A DNA stretch of 37,971 nucleotides from Candidatus Obscuribacterales bacterium (GTDB taxonomy: Bacteria > Cyanobacteriota > Vampirovibrionia > Obscuribacterales > Obscuribacteraceae), in the NCBI GenBank assembly GCA_019747875.1, contig JAIEQI010000200.1:1-37971 (forward strand), in the 5' to 3' direction. Below, in pieces: positions 1 through 8,224 of this stretch (position 1 is the stretch's first letter; every line of letters begins with the position of its first letter). The notes under the pieces are model-generated. The model had not been told where the DNA came from. It searched no databases and worked only from the letters and a program-made list of their open reading frames with translations. Position numbers and translations under genes: made by a program.

Positions 1-64
1 GCAGCAATGCAGCTAAGCAGCAATGCAGCTAAGCAGCAATGCAGCTAAGCAGCAATGCAGCTAA
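1..64. repeat. 16-bp tandem repeat, four perfect copies at the window edge
   Basis: Four uninterrupted copies of GCAGCAATGCAGCTAA occupy the first 64 bases. Each unit is itself two GCAGC half-units separated by AAT and TAA, so there is an 8-bp sub-period. The array begins at base 1 and so probably continues upstream of the window. The sequence after it (TGTAGCTTTGCTAG) is loosely related. It lies about 160 bp upstream of the first kinase gene. Function unknown: a slippage-prone minisatellite, or multiple binding sites for a regulator. Confidence 0.9.
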
Positions 65-222
65 TGTAGCTTTGCTAGGGTACAACAAGCAAAAAACTGC
101 AATGGAAGCGCGGGCTATTGCTCCGCAAAAACTGACAAAGCCATATCTATCAATATATGCCAGCGCAGTTGCACTCACAGTCCGAAAGGGGCATACTTTA
201 ATAGGATGCCACGGTCGAGCTG

Positions 223-2562
223 ATGGAACTATTAGTAAAAGGCCTACTTTTGAATCGCTATCGAATCCTCGACAAATTGGGCGAGGGCGGCTTTGCGACC
301 GTATACAAAGCCTACGACCAGAGTCTCGATCGCGATGTCGCGCTCAAAATGATCAAAACCTCTCTCGGACAGGATGGTGCCGGCCGCTTCGAAAGGGAAG
401 CGAAACTACTCTCGCAAATAAAGCACAAAAACGTAATCTCTGTTCTTGCGTATCACTGCGAAGCTCCTATTCCTCCATTTATAGTTCTTGAGTACCTTGA
501 AGGAACGACACTCCGCAGCGTGCTCAATGAAAAAACGAAACTTGACAGCAAAACTATTTATCAAATAGTACTGCAAATTTGCGAAGGGCTCAGCTATGCT
601 CATAAACTTGGTCTTGTCCACCGAGACCTAAGTGCGGCAAACGTTTTTTTAGAAACATCGAACACTGATCGGCTGCATGGCTCGAAGACTGAGGAATCTT
701 CAAAAGATAAAACGCCTCAACCAGGAGCAATCGTAAAGATTATCGACTTCGGACTCTCGCGGCTCTTCGCAGGTGATCTCAACGCAGTAAAAACCCTCAC
801 TGAAACGGGGATGCTAGTCGGCAATCCGCACTATATGAGTCCGGAGGCTATCAAAGGAGCCGCGCAAGATAACAGGTCTGATATCTATTCTCTCGGATGC
901 ATACTTTATGAGTGCTTGACCGGAAAACCTGTAGTTGAAGCAGAGAATGCAACGCATCTGTTCTATTTCCACGAACATAGTTATCCTAACGAACCAATCA
1001 TTGCTAAAAATGATCAACTTGCCGAAATTCTGTGCTCAATTACACTTCGCTGCATACAAAAGGATCCTGCGAAACGATTTCAGAGCTGCGACGAGATAAT
1101 TGACTCTCTGCAGAATAGACAAAATACAAAGCAACTCAAGGCTTGGACAGAACTCGATCCCTGGGCAAGTCCGGCTTCTGAAAAGAGAAGTCAGAACACA
1201 AAGTTCAAAGTTGCACAAGCGCTTATCGCAGTCACGGTCCTTGCTGTCGTGATATCGGCATTCGTCTTCTTTGATCAAGTTCTTGCGGGCCTCGCCAAAG
1301 CATCTAATTTACTTTCGGGCTCACCTGAATTTGAAAAATCGATCGCAAAAACTCTGTCTCAGCACCACAGGCCAGACCTTGCTCGCGACATTCTAAATCA
1401 GGTGTGTACAAAATACTTATCAAAAAGCGAAACGAAAAACGCCTTCGACTGCATGATCCTTCTTGCCAAATCTAGCCTCGAAAGGAACGACACAGAGAAC
1501 TTCTTACAGGATGTAGGCAGAGCTATTAACATTGCTGAAATTGAAAAAAATGAGAAGAAAAAAGTGCAGTTCATTTCCTCGCTTTCGCCAAGCATGGATC
1601 AAGGACGAAATCAGCTGAACATTGCCAAAGAAATCCTTCCCTTGCAGCAAAAGGCATTCGGTATTTTGTTAGATAACCGAAAGTTTGTCAGAGCAGCCGT
1701 CTTAAAATCCAGTTTTGACTCTCTTCTTCAGACAGCAACCACCTCTCCAGAGGGTCCAATTTTAGGAGACCCGCACTCATTCGTTAACCAGATCTGCACC
1801 TACTTGCTGAAGGCAAAACCGAGGCTAGATCTAACGGACCATGGCAAACTCAACAGCCTGAGCTATACAAATAAGATTCCGTTCTCCGAGGTGGTCAGAT
1901 TGTCTGACTGCCGCTGCAAAGCAAGCCCTTTCACAAACGAGAAGATTTCGGCACTATGGCTGGACTTGGCCCAACGCACCTTCTTATTGTCAACAACAAC
2001 CTCCACTGAGGTTGTAGACAAGGCCTGGGAAGTAGCCCAAAAAGATCCACGAGCTGACGATGGAACGTTCAGGGGCGTTCGAGAGAAACAAGCCGACTTC
2101 GCAATCCGAAATGGTAAATTTGACCTGGCCTTGTTTTACTGCTCCCAAGCGGCTCAATATGCCGATACTCACAAAGACCTCGTCTTTATCGAAGCCAGAA
2201 AGTTGCTCTGCTACTTCCTTAAGAAGGACCAGGCTAATCTTGCCAGGGCATCGAATGAACTCATGGTATCCGTAATGGGAGGCACGAAAACGCACCCAGG
2301 ATTACCAGCTTCAGAGTATCCGGCAGATTTTTTCGAGGGCGAAAAGGGCGAAGAAAGGTTCTTCGAATACGCTGAGCTAGCACAAACCCTCGTCAAAACA
2401 CAGCAAATGGATAAGGCAAAATTGGTTTTGCTAAAGCTCAAGGATATTGTCTCATATCAGAAGTTTCAAATTACGACAGCTGACAAAGCACAACTGCAGC
2501 TATTCACAATAATTGCGACGCCAACAGATATTATGAAGATGGTTGACGAGATCGTAAATTGA
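223..2562 (+). CDS. Membrane-anchored Hanks-type protein kinase with tyrosine-kinase-like catalytic loop and helical C-terminal region
   Basis: Predicted protein kinase of 779 residues. Seen: Gly loop GEGGFATVY (20-28), ATP-binding Lys42 in VALKMIK, catalytic loop HRDLSAAN (133-140), DFG (175-177) and a YMSPE activation-segment end. About 25 hydrophilic residues are inserted between the catalytic loop and DFG. One hydrophobic segment at about 330-352 predicts a single membrane span. The remaining 420 residues are helical and TPR-like (for example NAFDCMILLAKSSLERND), possibly a sensor or docking region. Odd: the catalytic-loop Lys of Ser/Thr kinases is Ser137, and the Thr of the usual GTPxYMSPE is Asn201; HRDLSAAN fits the tyrosine-kinase pattern better. 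Start is ATG with only a weak upstream GAG. The histidine kinase gene follows 84 bp downstream on the same strand. Kinase fold is certain; residue specificity and activity are not. Confidence 0.93.
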   Translation: MELLVKGLLLNRYRILDKLGEGGFATVYKAYDQSLDRDVALKMIKTSLGQDGAGRFEREAKLLSQIKHKNVISVLAYHCEAPIPPFIVLEYLEGTTLRSVLNEKTKLDSKTIYQIVLQICEGLSYAHKLGLVHRDLSAANVFLETSNTDRLHGSKTEESSKDKTPQPGAIVKIIDFGLSRLFAGDLNAVKTLTETGMLVGNPHYMSPEAIKGAAQDNRSDIYSLGCILYECLTGKPVVEAENATHLFYFHEHSYPNEPIIAKNDQLAEILCSITLRCIQKDPAKRFQSCDEIIDSLQNRQNTKQLKAWTELDPWASPASEKRSQNTKFKVAQALIAVTVLAVVISAFVFFDQVLAGLAKASNLLSGSPEFEKSIAKTLSQHHRPDLARDILNQVCTKYLSKSETKNAFDCMILLAKSSLERNDTENFLQDVGRAINIAEIEKNEKKKVQFISSLSPSMDQGRNQLNIAKEILPLQQKAFGILLDNRKFVRAAVLKSSFDSLLQTATTSPEGPILGDPHSFVNQICTYLLKAKPRLDLTDHGKLNSLSYTNKIPFSEVVRLSDCRCKASPFTNEKISALWLDLAQRTFLLSTTTSTEVVDKAWEVAQKDPRADDGTFRGVREKQADFAIRNGKFDLALFYCSQAAQYADTHKDLVFIEARKLLCYFLKKDQANLARASNELMVSVMGGTKTHPGLPASEYPADFFEGEKGEERFFEYAELAQTLVKTQQMDKAKLVLLKLKDIVSYQKFQITTADKAQLQLFTIIATPTDIMKMVDEIVN

Positions 2563-2585
2563 AGCGATTTTTGCAAATGGAGTAA

Positions 2586-2654
2586 ATGAACGACTTAGCC
2601 AGCCCTGATATTATTAGCAAGATCGATCAGCTGCCGAGCAAGAAGCGTGGATAA
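2586..2654 (+). CDS. Possible 22-residue leader ORF overlapping the histidine kinase start
   Basis: ATG at 2586, preceded by GGAG (2579-2582) only 3 nt away, opens 22 codons (MNDLASPDIISKIDQLPSKK then RG) and stops at TAA 2652-2654. This is 8 bases past the GTG start of the histidine kinase in a different frame. The arrangement fits translational coupling. Alternatively it is the true N-terminus of the kinase displaced by a frameshift or sequencing error, since the peptide is helical and hydrophilic like the kinase N-terminus. No homology is recognised, so this is weakly supported. Confidence 0.3.
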   Translation: MNDLASPDIISKIDQLPSKKRG

Positions 2655-4215
2655 GTCAAGTTTACTCGAATGGTATTTTGCAGGTCTTCGCAAGCAAGCC
2701 CTCAGCAACAACGTTGCGCACGACTTGACACCAATGGCTTTGATCAAAGCCGATCAAGAGTTACTTAAAGAGAAGATTGAACGCGAACTATCCAATGTAA
2801 AAAGAGAGGGAGATTTAGCCGGGAAAGGACCCACAAGTGGAATAGACAGTGGCTCCGTTGAGATAGCATCAAAGCGAACGCTTCAAATAGACATACGTCC
2901 ATTTGTTCTTGGTTTTTCAGTTCTATCATTCTCAGCCCTAATTTTTTCGTCATTTCACAACTCGCCCGCTGGCGATCAGATTGTGAAGGGCATGCTAATG
3001 CTTACAACAGCTCTCGGAGTCTTCACAAGCACTATTTGCTTTAGCCAGAGCAGCGCGAGCCAGAAACTCTGTAGACTAATCTTGGGCTCCACTAGGTCAG
3101 AGCAACCCAAGACAGTAAAGGGCAGCACGGGACAATTGCATCAAGCCATCGATGAGTTGCAAGAAAAGCTGCAGATGATGAAGCAAAAGGAGCTGCTTAC
3201 TTTTGACTATTGCCCTTACATTCTTGCCGAACTAGATGAAGAGGGAGCTTTTAAAACCCTCAACCAAACAGCAGAGAAAACTTGGGGCTACTCAATTGCA
3301 TACTTGCTAAATAAAGAAATCGGAGATCTTTTGCATTTCAGCAGCATCGAAGCGCTATTTGAATCGATGTCTCGATGCAAAAGAATGGGCAGACCTGAGA
3401 CTGTTGAGATAGCTACTATCAGCCAGTCGGGGAGCCTTGTCTACCTTGCATGGCGTAGCGAGTGGTCCGCAAGCGCGCAATCATTCTATTGCGTGGCGGA
3501 AGACATAACGATCAGAGTAGCGCACGAAAATCTAAAAACAGAAATGCGTCAGATGTTGACGCACGATTTAAAAGCGCCAATAAATAACTTATCCATGTGG
3601 ATCTATAACATGCTCTACGGCACTTATGGAGAAATCAATCAAGAAGCCTCAACCTCCCTAAAGAAGACGCAGCAAAACATACAATCCATTTTGCTATTGC
3701 TGGAAAATTTACTGGATATCGACAAGGTAGAATCGGGAATGATGCCTTCAAACAAGAAGGTTTTTTCAGTCCAGGAATCCATAGATAAAACCACCCAATT
3801 ACTGAGCGATTGGGCAAAGGAAGCTGGCGTTTCGATTGAAGCAGAAAGCACCGCACTAAATGTGGTGGCAGACGAACAGCAGGTAACGCGCATCTTGACG
3901 AATTTCTGCAGCAACGCAGTCAAATGGACACCGGCAGGTAAATCCATAATCATTCGCGCGACAGCCAAAGACAAGCAGGTGCTAGTGGAAGTCCTCGACT
4001 CAGGACCAGGTATTCCAGAGGAAGTGAAGAGCAATTTGTTTGAACGCTGGACAAGCTCTGAAGGGTCTACAAAGAAATCGCTACCGAGCACAGGCATCGG
4101 ACTCTACATGACGAAAAAATTCGCAGAGTTGCAAGACGGCACAGTAGGCGCATCCGATCGAGAAGGCGGCGGCAGCATCTTCTGGCTATCACTCCCAGCA
4201 GCTAAGAATGGATAG
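2647..4215 (+). CDS. Membrane sensor histidine kinase with PAS domain
   Basis: Histidine kinase of 522 residues, expected to autophosphorylate on His306 and pass phosphate to a response regulator; none is encoded nearby. Order seen: hydrophilic helical N-terminus (1-80), two hydrophobic segments at about 83-105 and 114-134 with almost no loop between (a membrane hairpin without an extracytoplasmic sensor), coiled segment, PAS domain (about 190-290, FDYCPYILAELDEEG onward), H-box MLTHDLKAPINNL (His306), N-box NFCSNAVKW (Asn423), G1 box DSGPGIPEE (451-459), F-box FERW and G2 box TGIGLYMTKK (482 onward). All ATP-site motifs are present, so it should be active. GTG start at 2647 overlaps a short ORF. 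Signals are probably read in the membrane or cytoplasm through PAS. It may form a unit with the kinase gene 84 bp upstream. Confidence 0.93.
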   Translation: MDKSSLLEWYFAGLRKQALSNNVAHDLTPMALIKADQELLKEKIERELSNVKREGDLAGKGPTSGIDSGSVEIASKRTLQIDIRPFVLGFSVLSFSALIFSSFHNSPAGDQIVKGMLMLTTALGVFTSTICFSQSSASQKLCRLILGSTRSEQPKTVKGSTGQLHQAIDELQEKLQMMKQKELLTFDYCPYILAELDEEGAFKTLNQTAEKTWGYSIAYLLNKEIGDLLHFSSIEALFESMSRCKRMGRPETVEIATISQSGSLVYLAWRSEWSASAQSFYCVAEDITIRVAHENLKTEMRQMLTHDLKAPINNLSMWIYNMLYGTYGEINQEASTSLKKTQQNIQSILLLLENLLDIDKVESGMMPSNKKVFSVQESIDKTTQLLSDWAKEAGVSIEAESTALNVVADEQQVTRILTNFCSNAVKWTPAGKSIIIRATAKDKQVLVEVLDSGPGIPEEVKSNLFERWTSSEGSTKKSLPSTGIGLYMTKKFAELQDGTVGASDREGGGSIFWLSLPAAKNG

Positions 4216-4260
4216 TTTTGTGTTTTACAGCACTGGCAGATCGTCCAGCGAACTGTGTTT

Positions 4261-5022
4261 CTATTGCTCAGGCGCCTTGTCGCCGCGAATGCGGGCAATT
4301 CGGTCCAAGAAATCGGGTCCGAGGTAACTGGTAACCACGGCGCGTTCGTTGTCCATGTTCGTCGATAAGGAGCAGTAGCGTGCAAACGAGGCTTTAGCCT
4401 CGGTAATCGATATAGCTGAGTTCTTCAAAATTTCGCCGACTGCCTGTCCGATTTGCCGAATAAATGTGCTTTCGTCGAAAACATCATTTACCAGTCCATA
4501 AGTAAGAGCCAGTGCGGCGGTAATTGTTTGTGCTCGATACACCATTTCCTTGGCACGGGACACACCGATGATGCTTGCAAGACGCCCAAGATTCACATCA
4601 TCCAAAACGATACCAAGTCGCGCAATAGGCAATCCAAGAATTGAACGAGAACTTGCATAACGCAAATCACAAGCACAAGCTAAAAGCAAACCACCACCCA
4701 TGCAGGCACCATCGATTGCGGCAATGGTTGGAATCGGGCACGAATAAACAGCATAGAGCGCAGCTGCGATTGCATTCCAATTAGCTTCTGCATCCTCAAA
4801 AGTTTTTAGCTCCTTTAACTCATCGAGATCCGCCCCAGCCGCGAATGCCTCACCAACCCCCTCAAACACAATAATGTGTGCGCCATTCTCTACAAGTTTC
4901 TGTACTTCTTGCGGAATCTGCAACCACATCTGCTTAGAAATGGCATTGCGCGCATCTGGTCTATTCAAGCTCAGGAATGCTATGTGCTCGCTGAGTTGGC
5001 TAACTATCTCGTTCTTTTCCAC
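4261..5022 (-). CDS. Enoyl-CoA hydratase/isomerase (crotonase) family protein
   Basis: Crotonase-fold protein of 253 residues, normal family length, predicted to act on an acyl-CoA. Seen: N-terminal strand with LNRPDARNAIS (19-29), first oxyanion-hole segment AAGADLDEL (61-69), second oxyanion-hole segment GACMGGG (105-111), and the downstream LGIV/GLVNDVF pattern. In rat enoyl-CoA hydratase two Glu act as acid/base (144 and 164). Here the first falls in LPIARLG and is Ile133; the second appears kept as Glu159 in AKEMV. A one-Glu enzyme fits an enoyl-CoA isomerase or another crotonase reaction better than a hydratase. The gene faces the histidine kinase convergently with about 45 bp between and lies just downstream of the DUF192 gene, with no pathway partner beside it. 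Confidence 0.88.
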   Translation of the reverse strand: MEKNEIVSQLSEHIAFLSLNRPDARNAISKQMWLQIPQEVQKLVENGAHIIVFEGVGEAFAAGADLDELKELKTFEDAEANWNAIAAALYAVYSCPIPTIAAIDGACMGGGLLLACACDLRYASSRSILGLPIARLGIVLDDVNLGRLASIIGVSRAKEMVYRAQTITAALALTYGLVNDVFDESTFIRQIGQAVGEILKNSAISITEAKASFARYCSLSTNMDNERAVVTSYLGPDFLDRIARIRGDKAPEQ

Positions 5023-5072
5023 TTTGACCTATCACTTTGATCTGCGGTCGGCGCATGTCGTCGACCCAATGA

Positions 5073-5684
5073 TTACTTTTTAGATTCCGGCTGGACGCCG
5101 GCCGCACCAGCTTTTTCGGACGCTCCATCAGCACTATTAGTATCAGTGCTGGCAGTGGCTCCGGCACTGCCAGAGTCTCCCTCGCTAACTGCCGCGGCGT
5201 TTTCCATTCCTTCCATACTGAATTTCACCGCGTCGCCTTCCTTGATGCCGTGGCGCTTGCAATAGCCAGAGTTAACCTCAACGACTTCAGATACTTCAAT
5301 CTCTCCGTCTGTTGGATAAACTGGGCAACCTTCGGGCTTGGGAGAGCGGCATGGTGGCACATTTGCAGCAATCTTTGCAATCTTTCCATCCTTGATGAAA
5401 ATCATGTCGAGTGAAATGAAACAGTGATACATCCAAAAGCGCACCGGGCGCGGTGGACGAAAGAGAAAGACCATCCCCGCGTCTTCCGGCATCGATTGCC
5501 GAAACATCAGTCCCCGCTGTATCTGCTCTGGCGTCTGCGCCACTTCCAGCTTTACTTTGTTCTTACCAAACTCGGCTATCGGTGTCTTTGCAGTCGCAGG
5601 CGGAAGACAGACGATTGCGGCGAGCAGAATTGCCAGCAAGCTACCTGTTATTTTTGAAAAACGCGAATCAAAAAATCTCGACAT
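5073..5684 (-). CDS. Exported DUF192 family protein
   Basis: Protein of about 203 residues. The N-terminus has basic residues, then a hydrophobic stretch (SLLAILLAAIVCLPPATA) ending in a likely signal-peptidase site, so it is probably periplasmic or surface-exposed. The core matches DUF192 (PF02643): QRGLMFRQSMPEDAGMVFLF and FWMYHCFISLDMIFI, which resemble the family patterns GLMYR...GMLF and FWMKNT..PLDMIF. Residues KNT of the second pattern read YHC here. The C-terminal 50 residues are a Ser/Ala/Gly/Glu-rich low-complexity tail. Start: ATG at 5684 shares its A with the TAA stop of lnt (TAATG), typical of coupled genes. A GTG three codons upstream (5693) is the alternative. The function of DUF192 is unknown. 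Confidence 0.85.
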   Translation of the reverse strand: MSRFFDSRFSKITGSLLAILLAAIVCLPPATAKTPIAEFGKNKVKLEVAQTPEQIQRGLMFRQSMPEDAGMVFLFRPPRPVRFWMYHCFISLDMIFIKDGKIAKIAANVPPCRSPKPEGCPVYPTDGEIEVSEVVEVNSGYCKRHGIKEGDAVKFSMEGMENAAAVSEGDSGSAGATASTDTNSADGASEKAGAAGVQPESKK

Positions 5685-7396
5685 TAGTGCCACCAGATCC
5701 TATAACTTGGCCGCCACAGCCACCAGCTTCTTGTAAAGTGCGTGTGCGCACTGAGAAATTGTACTCTGTCTATCAAATTGCCGCTTTGTCCCGTAACAGA
5801 GTTGCTGGTCACGACTCCAAGAGGATTCACCACAGCTGAGATCCCCGTGTTGGAAGCCAGCACCAAATACCGCCCATTCTCGACAGCCCTTGTGATCGCG
5901 GCTGCCAACAACTGCTTTGAAAGAACCTTATCATGAAACCAAGAGAGATCCGAAACGTTTACAAGAAGAGCCGCACCATTGTGCACTTCCTGCGCGATTA
6001 GCTCAGGATAGACCAGTTCGAAACTAACAGACGCACCGACATTCCCCCAGACAGAGCGGAGAAGATAAGGCGTTGGTGAAACCAAAAAGTTATTGCGAGA
6101 TGACGGCAGCAAATTGAACAAGTTCTCTGGTATCACGTTGAATAAAGTGTTGAATGGAAGTGACTCGACCAGAGGCAGCAAGCGCGTTTTCACATACAGC
6201 GTCTCAGCTGTTCCACCACTTATCATACGAACGCAATTTACAAGGCTCGACTTCAAAAGCTCGAAAGATCCAACAATCGCTTCTTTCTTCTCGTAAGCAC
6301 ATATGCCAGCGATGCGTGAGAACAACGCCTTTCCCTCAGGATCCTGCAAGCGCAGAACCGCCTCGGGAAGCACGAACATTGCAACACCCAAACCTTGTGC
6401 AAGCTTGGTATATTTATCGATGCGCTCATTCTTGCTAAAAGCTTCAAGCGCCGCCGGACGAACCGGAATATCACCTTGCAGAACTGCAACCGGCACAGGA
6501 GGCGCAAAAACTTTCTCGTTGGGGATAGCCAAATAGGGCGGAAACTCAGTAAGTTTGCGCAAGCGCCACTCACCCCATCCAAACGCTACCAGCACGATCG
6601 CGAGTGTTATCACAACATCAAAGATCGCACCGCCTTTTGGATTCAGCCGATCAATACGCTCGGGAAGGCGCGAGACGATGAATGGAAACAGCTCGAAAAA
6701 TGCGACAGCAATCGATGCGTTGAGCAGAACAATCAAAAATTCCAGAAGCTGACAGCCAGCCAGAGCGCAAACCTGCATCATAGGCAGGATCATAGCCTGC
6801 GAGTAGGCCAGTTGATTGACAGGAACACCAAGGAACGGCTCAGACGGAGCTACTGTCCACTGGAGGAAGACCCACATGATCGGGACAGCAATCGCGAAAC
6901 TAAAGAAGGGACGGCGAAAGTGGGGAAGTATCCCAGCTCTGGAAGGAAGCACAGCGGCAAAACCTGCGAAAAGCGCAATAAGCAAGGCCTGGTGAGCTGA
7001 CTCCAGAAACCAGGCGGACCACACAGCCAATGCTCCGACAGAGTCATGTATCTGAAAGGTGGTAAGTGGATACAGCTCCAATATCCACCTGTGGCAAACC
7101 AAGTGATACGCAAAACCGAATGCGAACCCAATTAATCCGGATGTCAGAAAACTGCTGCAACTGCGCGCCAGAACAAGTAGAGGCACAAGGCCTACCCAAG
7201 CCAGCCACCATACATCGAAGCCAGGGCTGGACAGTCCGAGAATTGCGCCAAAAGCCAGGGCCGCAGGCAGCTTTTCCATCGGTCCCAGAGCATCCAGAAA
7301 AGCAGGACGACTGTCTGCCGATCTTCTCTTGCTGAGATCTTCACCCAGGGCGTGCATACTCCTAATTCCACAAGGCAGCCCGTCAAAGTCTAGCAC
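5684..7396 (-). CDS. lnt: Apolipoprotein N-acyltransferase homologue with Ser in place of catalytic Cys
   Basis: Integral membrane enzyme of the nitrilase superfamily; family members N-acylate the terminal Cys of apolipoproteins in the inner membrane. 570 residues, slightly longer than usual. The first half holds about six to eight hydrophobic segments (residues 41-300). The C-terminal nitrilase domain starts around PVPVAVLQGDIPV. Of the Glu-Lys-Cys triad, Glu345 (LPEAVLRL) and Lys403 (VKTRLLPLVE) are present with normal spacing, but the nucleophile position in GASVSFELVYPE is Ser458, not Cys (codon at 6023-6025 reads AGT on this strand). This may mean loss of activity, a Ser nucleophile, or a changed role. 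GTG start at 7396; ATG at 7357 or Met40 are alternatives, and the first 40 residues are poorly supported. It is coupled to the DUF192 gene. Confidence 0.9.
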   Translation of the reverse strand: MLDFDGLPCGIRSMHALGEDLSKRRSADSRPAFLDALGPMEKLPAALAFGAILGLSSPGFDVWWLAWVGLVPLLVLARSCSSFLTSGLIGFAFGFAYHLVCHRWILELYPLTTFQIHDSVGALAVWSAWFLESAHQALLIALFAGFAAVLPSRAGILPHFRRPFFSFAIAVPIMWVFLQWTVAPSEPFLGVPVNQLAYSQAMILPMMQVCALAGCQLLEFLIVLLNASIAVAFFELFPFIVSRLPERIDRLNPKGGAIFDVVITLAIVLVAFGWGEWRLRKLTEFPPYLAIPNEKVFAPPVPVAVLQGDIPVRPAALEAFSKNERIDKYTKLAQGLGVAMFVLPEAVLRLQDPEGKALFSRIAGICAYEKKEAIVGSFELLKSSLVNCVRMISGGTAETLYVKTRLLPLVESLPFNTLFNVIPENLFNLLPSSRNNFLVSPTPYLLRSVWGNVGASVSFELVYPELIAQEVHNGAALLVNVSDLSWFHDKVLSKQLLAAAITRAVENGRYLVLASNTGISAVVNPLGVVTSNSVTGQSGNLIDRVQFLSAHTHFTRSWWLWRPSYRIWWH

Positions 7397-7574
7397 TAAT
7401 GATTGGGTCTTCCAACAGACTCGTTGGAAAAAGCCAATTGTCGTGTTGGAATAGTTTTATGCATGATAGTCTCGGAACCTCAGATGGTTGCCTGAAGTTC
7501 CTGGTTGGCTAAAACATAAAACTCAATAATGGTATTGGCGCGGGAGCTGTCTTAGGACAGAAAGGAACATAAAA

Positions 7575-8144
7575 ATGAATCGAATGAAAGTTGGGGTCTT
7601 CGGGCTTCTGACTTGTCTTCTTATCGCCCCATCTTCCCTGGCCGCCGAGTCGGAAGCATCTCTCGTACAAAGAGGTGTGGACCAGATCGCGCGCGGTAAT
7701 TATGACCAAGCTGTCATAACCTTCTCCAGAGCAGTCAAGTCAGATCCATCGGATCTTCAAGCAAGACGATACCTTTGTACAGCTCTGCTGAAGAACGGTC
7801 AGGCCGCGGCTGCTGCCCAGCAACTCGAAATGATTACCAAGTTTGCGCCGGGCAATAACAACGATATGAACTTACTGGCAGAATCGTACTTGCATTGCGG
7901 CGAATGGGAAAAGTCAGCAGAGTGTTTCAAGAAAGCGTTGCGCACTGATCCAACCGATGCTACGGCTAAGTATGGTTTGTGTCGCACGATGCTTGCTGTA
8001 GGCGATGTAAGTGGTGCGCGCGATTTGGCGCTGCACACTATCAGATCAACGTCTAATCAAAAGATAAGAACAGGCTGCTCGCAAATCCTATCGCAAATCA
8101 AGGAACGGAGCCTGGTACAAAGCGCTCCAGTCGGAAACGGCTAA
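7575..8144 (+). CDS. Exported TPR protein, first gene of the Tad-like cluster
   Basis: 189 residues. A signal peptide is visible (VGVFGLLTCLLIAPSSLA, then AES), without a lipobox Cys. The mature part is TPR repeats: ASLVQRGVDQIARGNYDQAV, DLQARRYLCTALLKNGQAAA, NLLAESYLHCGEWEKSAECF and ATAKYGLCRTMLAVGDVSGA, each in the 34-residue TPR style with small residues at the packing positions. ATG is preceded by AAAGGA nine bases away. It lies 80 bp upstream of the first TadE-like gene on the same strand. TPR lipoproteins and periplasmic TPR proteins (TadD-type) are common in Tad systems, so an assembly role is plausible but inferred. Confidence 0.85.
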   Translation: MNRMKVGVFGLLTCLLIAPSSLAAESEASLVQRGVDQIARGNYDQAVITFSRAVKSDPSDLQARRYLCTALLKNGQAAAAAQQLEMITKFAPGNNNDMNLLAESYLHCGEWEKSAECFKKALRTDPTDATAKYGLCRTMLAVGDVSGARDLALHTIRSTSNQKIRTGCSQILSQIKERSLVQSAPVGNG

Positions 8145-8224
8145 CGTCGAACCGAACTCCTCAGCTCTTCTCGCTAATAACAATTACTCGCTCTTCGATG
8201 CTCCACGTCGGACAGGATAAGCAT

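Noticed and set aside
39..491. 150-codon plus-strand frame across the tandem repeat and kinase start
   Set aside because: It overlaps the first kinase in another frame; its translation has no features and includes the simple repeat.
6395..7000. 201-codon frame opposite lnt
   Set aside because: Basic, low-complexity translation fully inside lnt on the other strand; a shadow frame.
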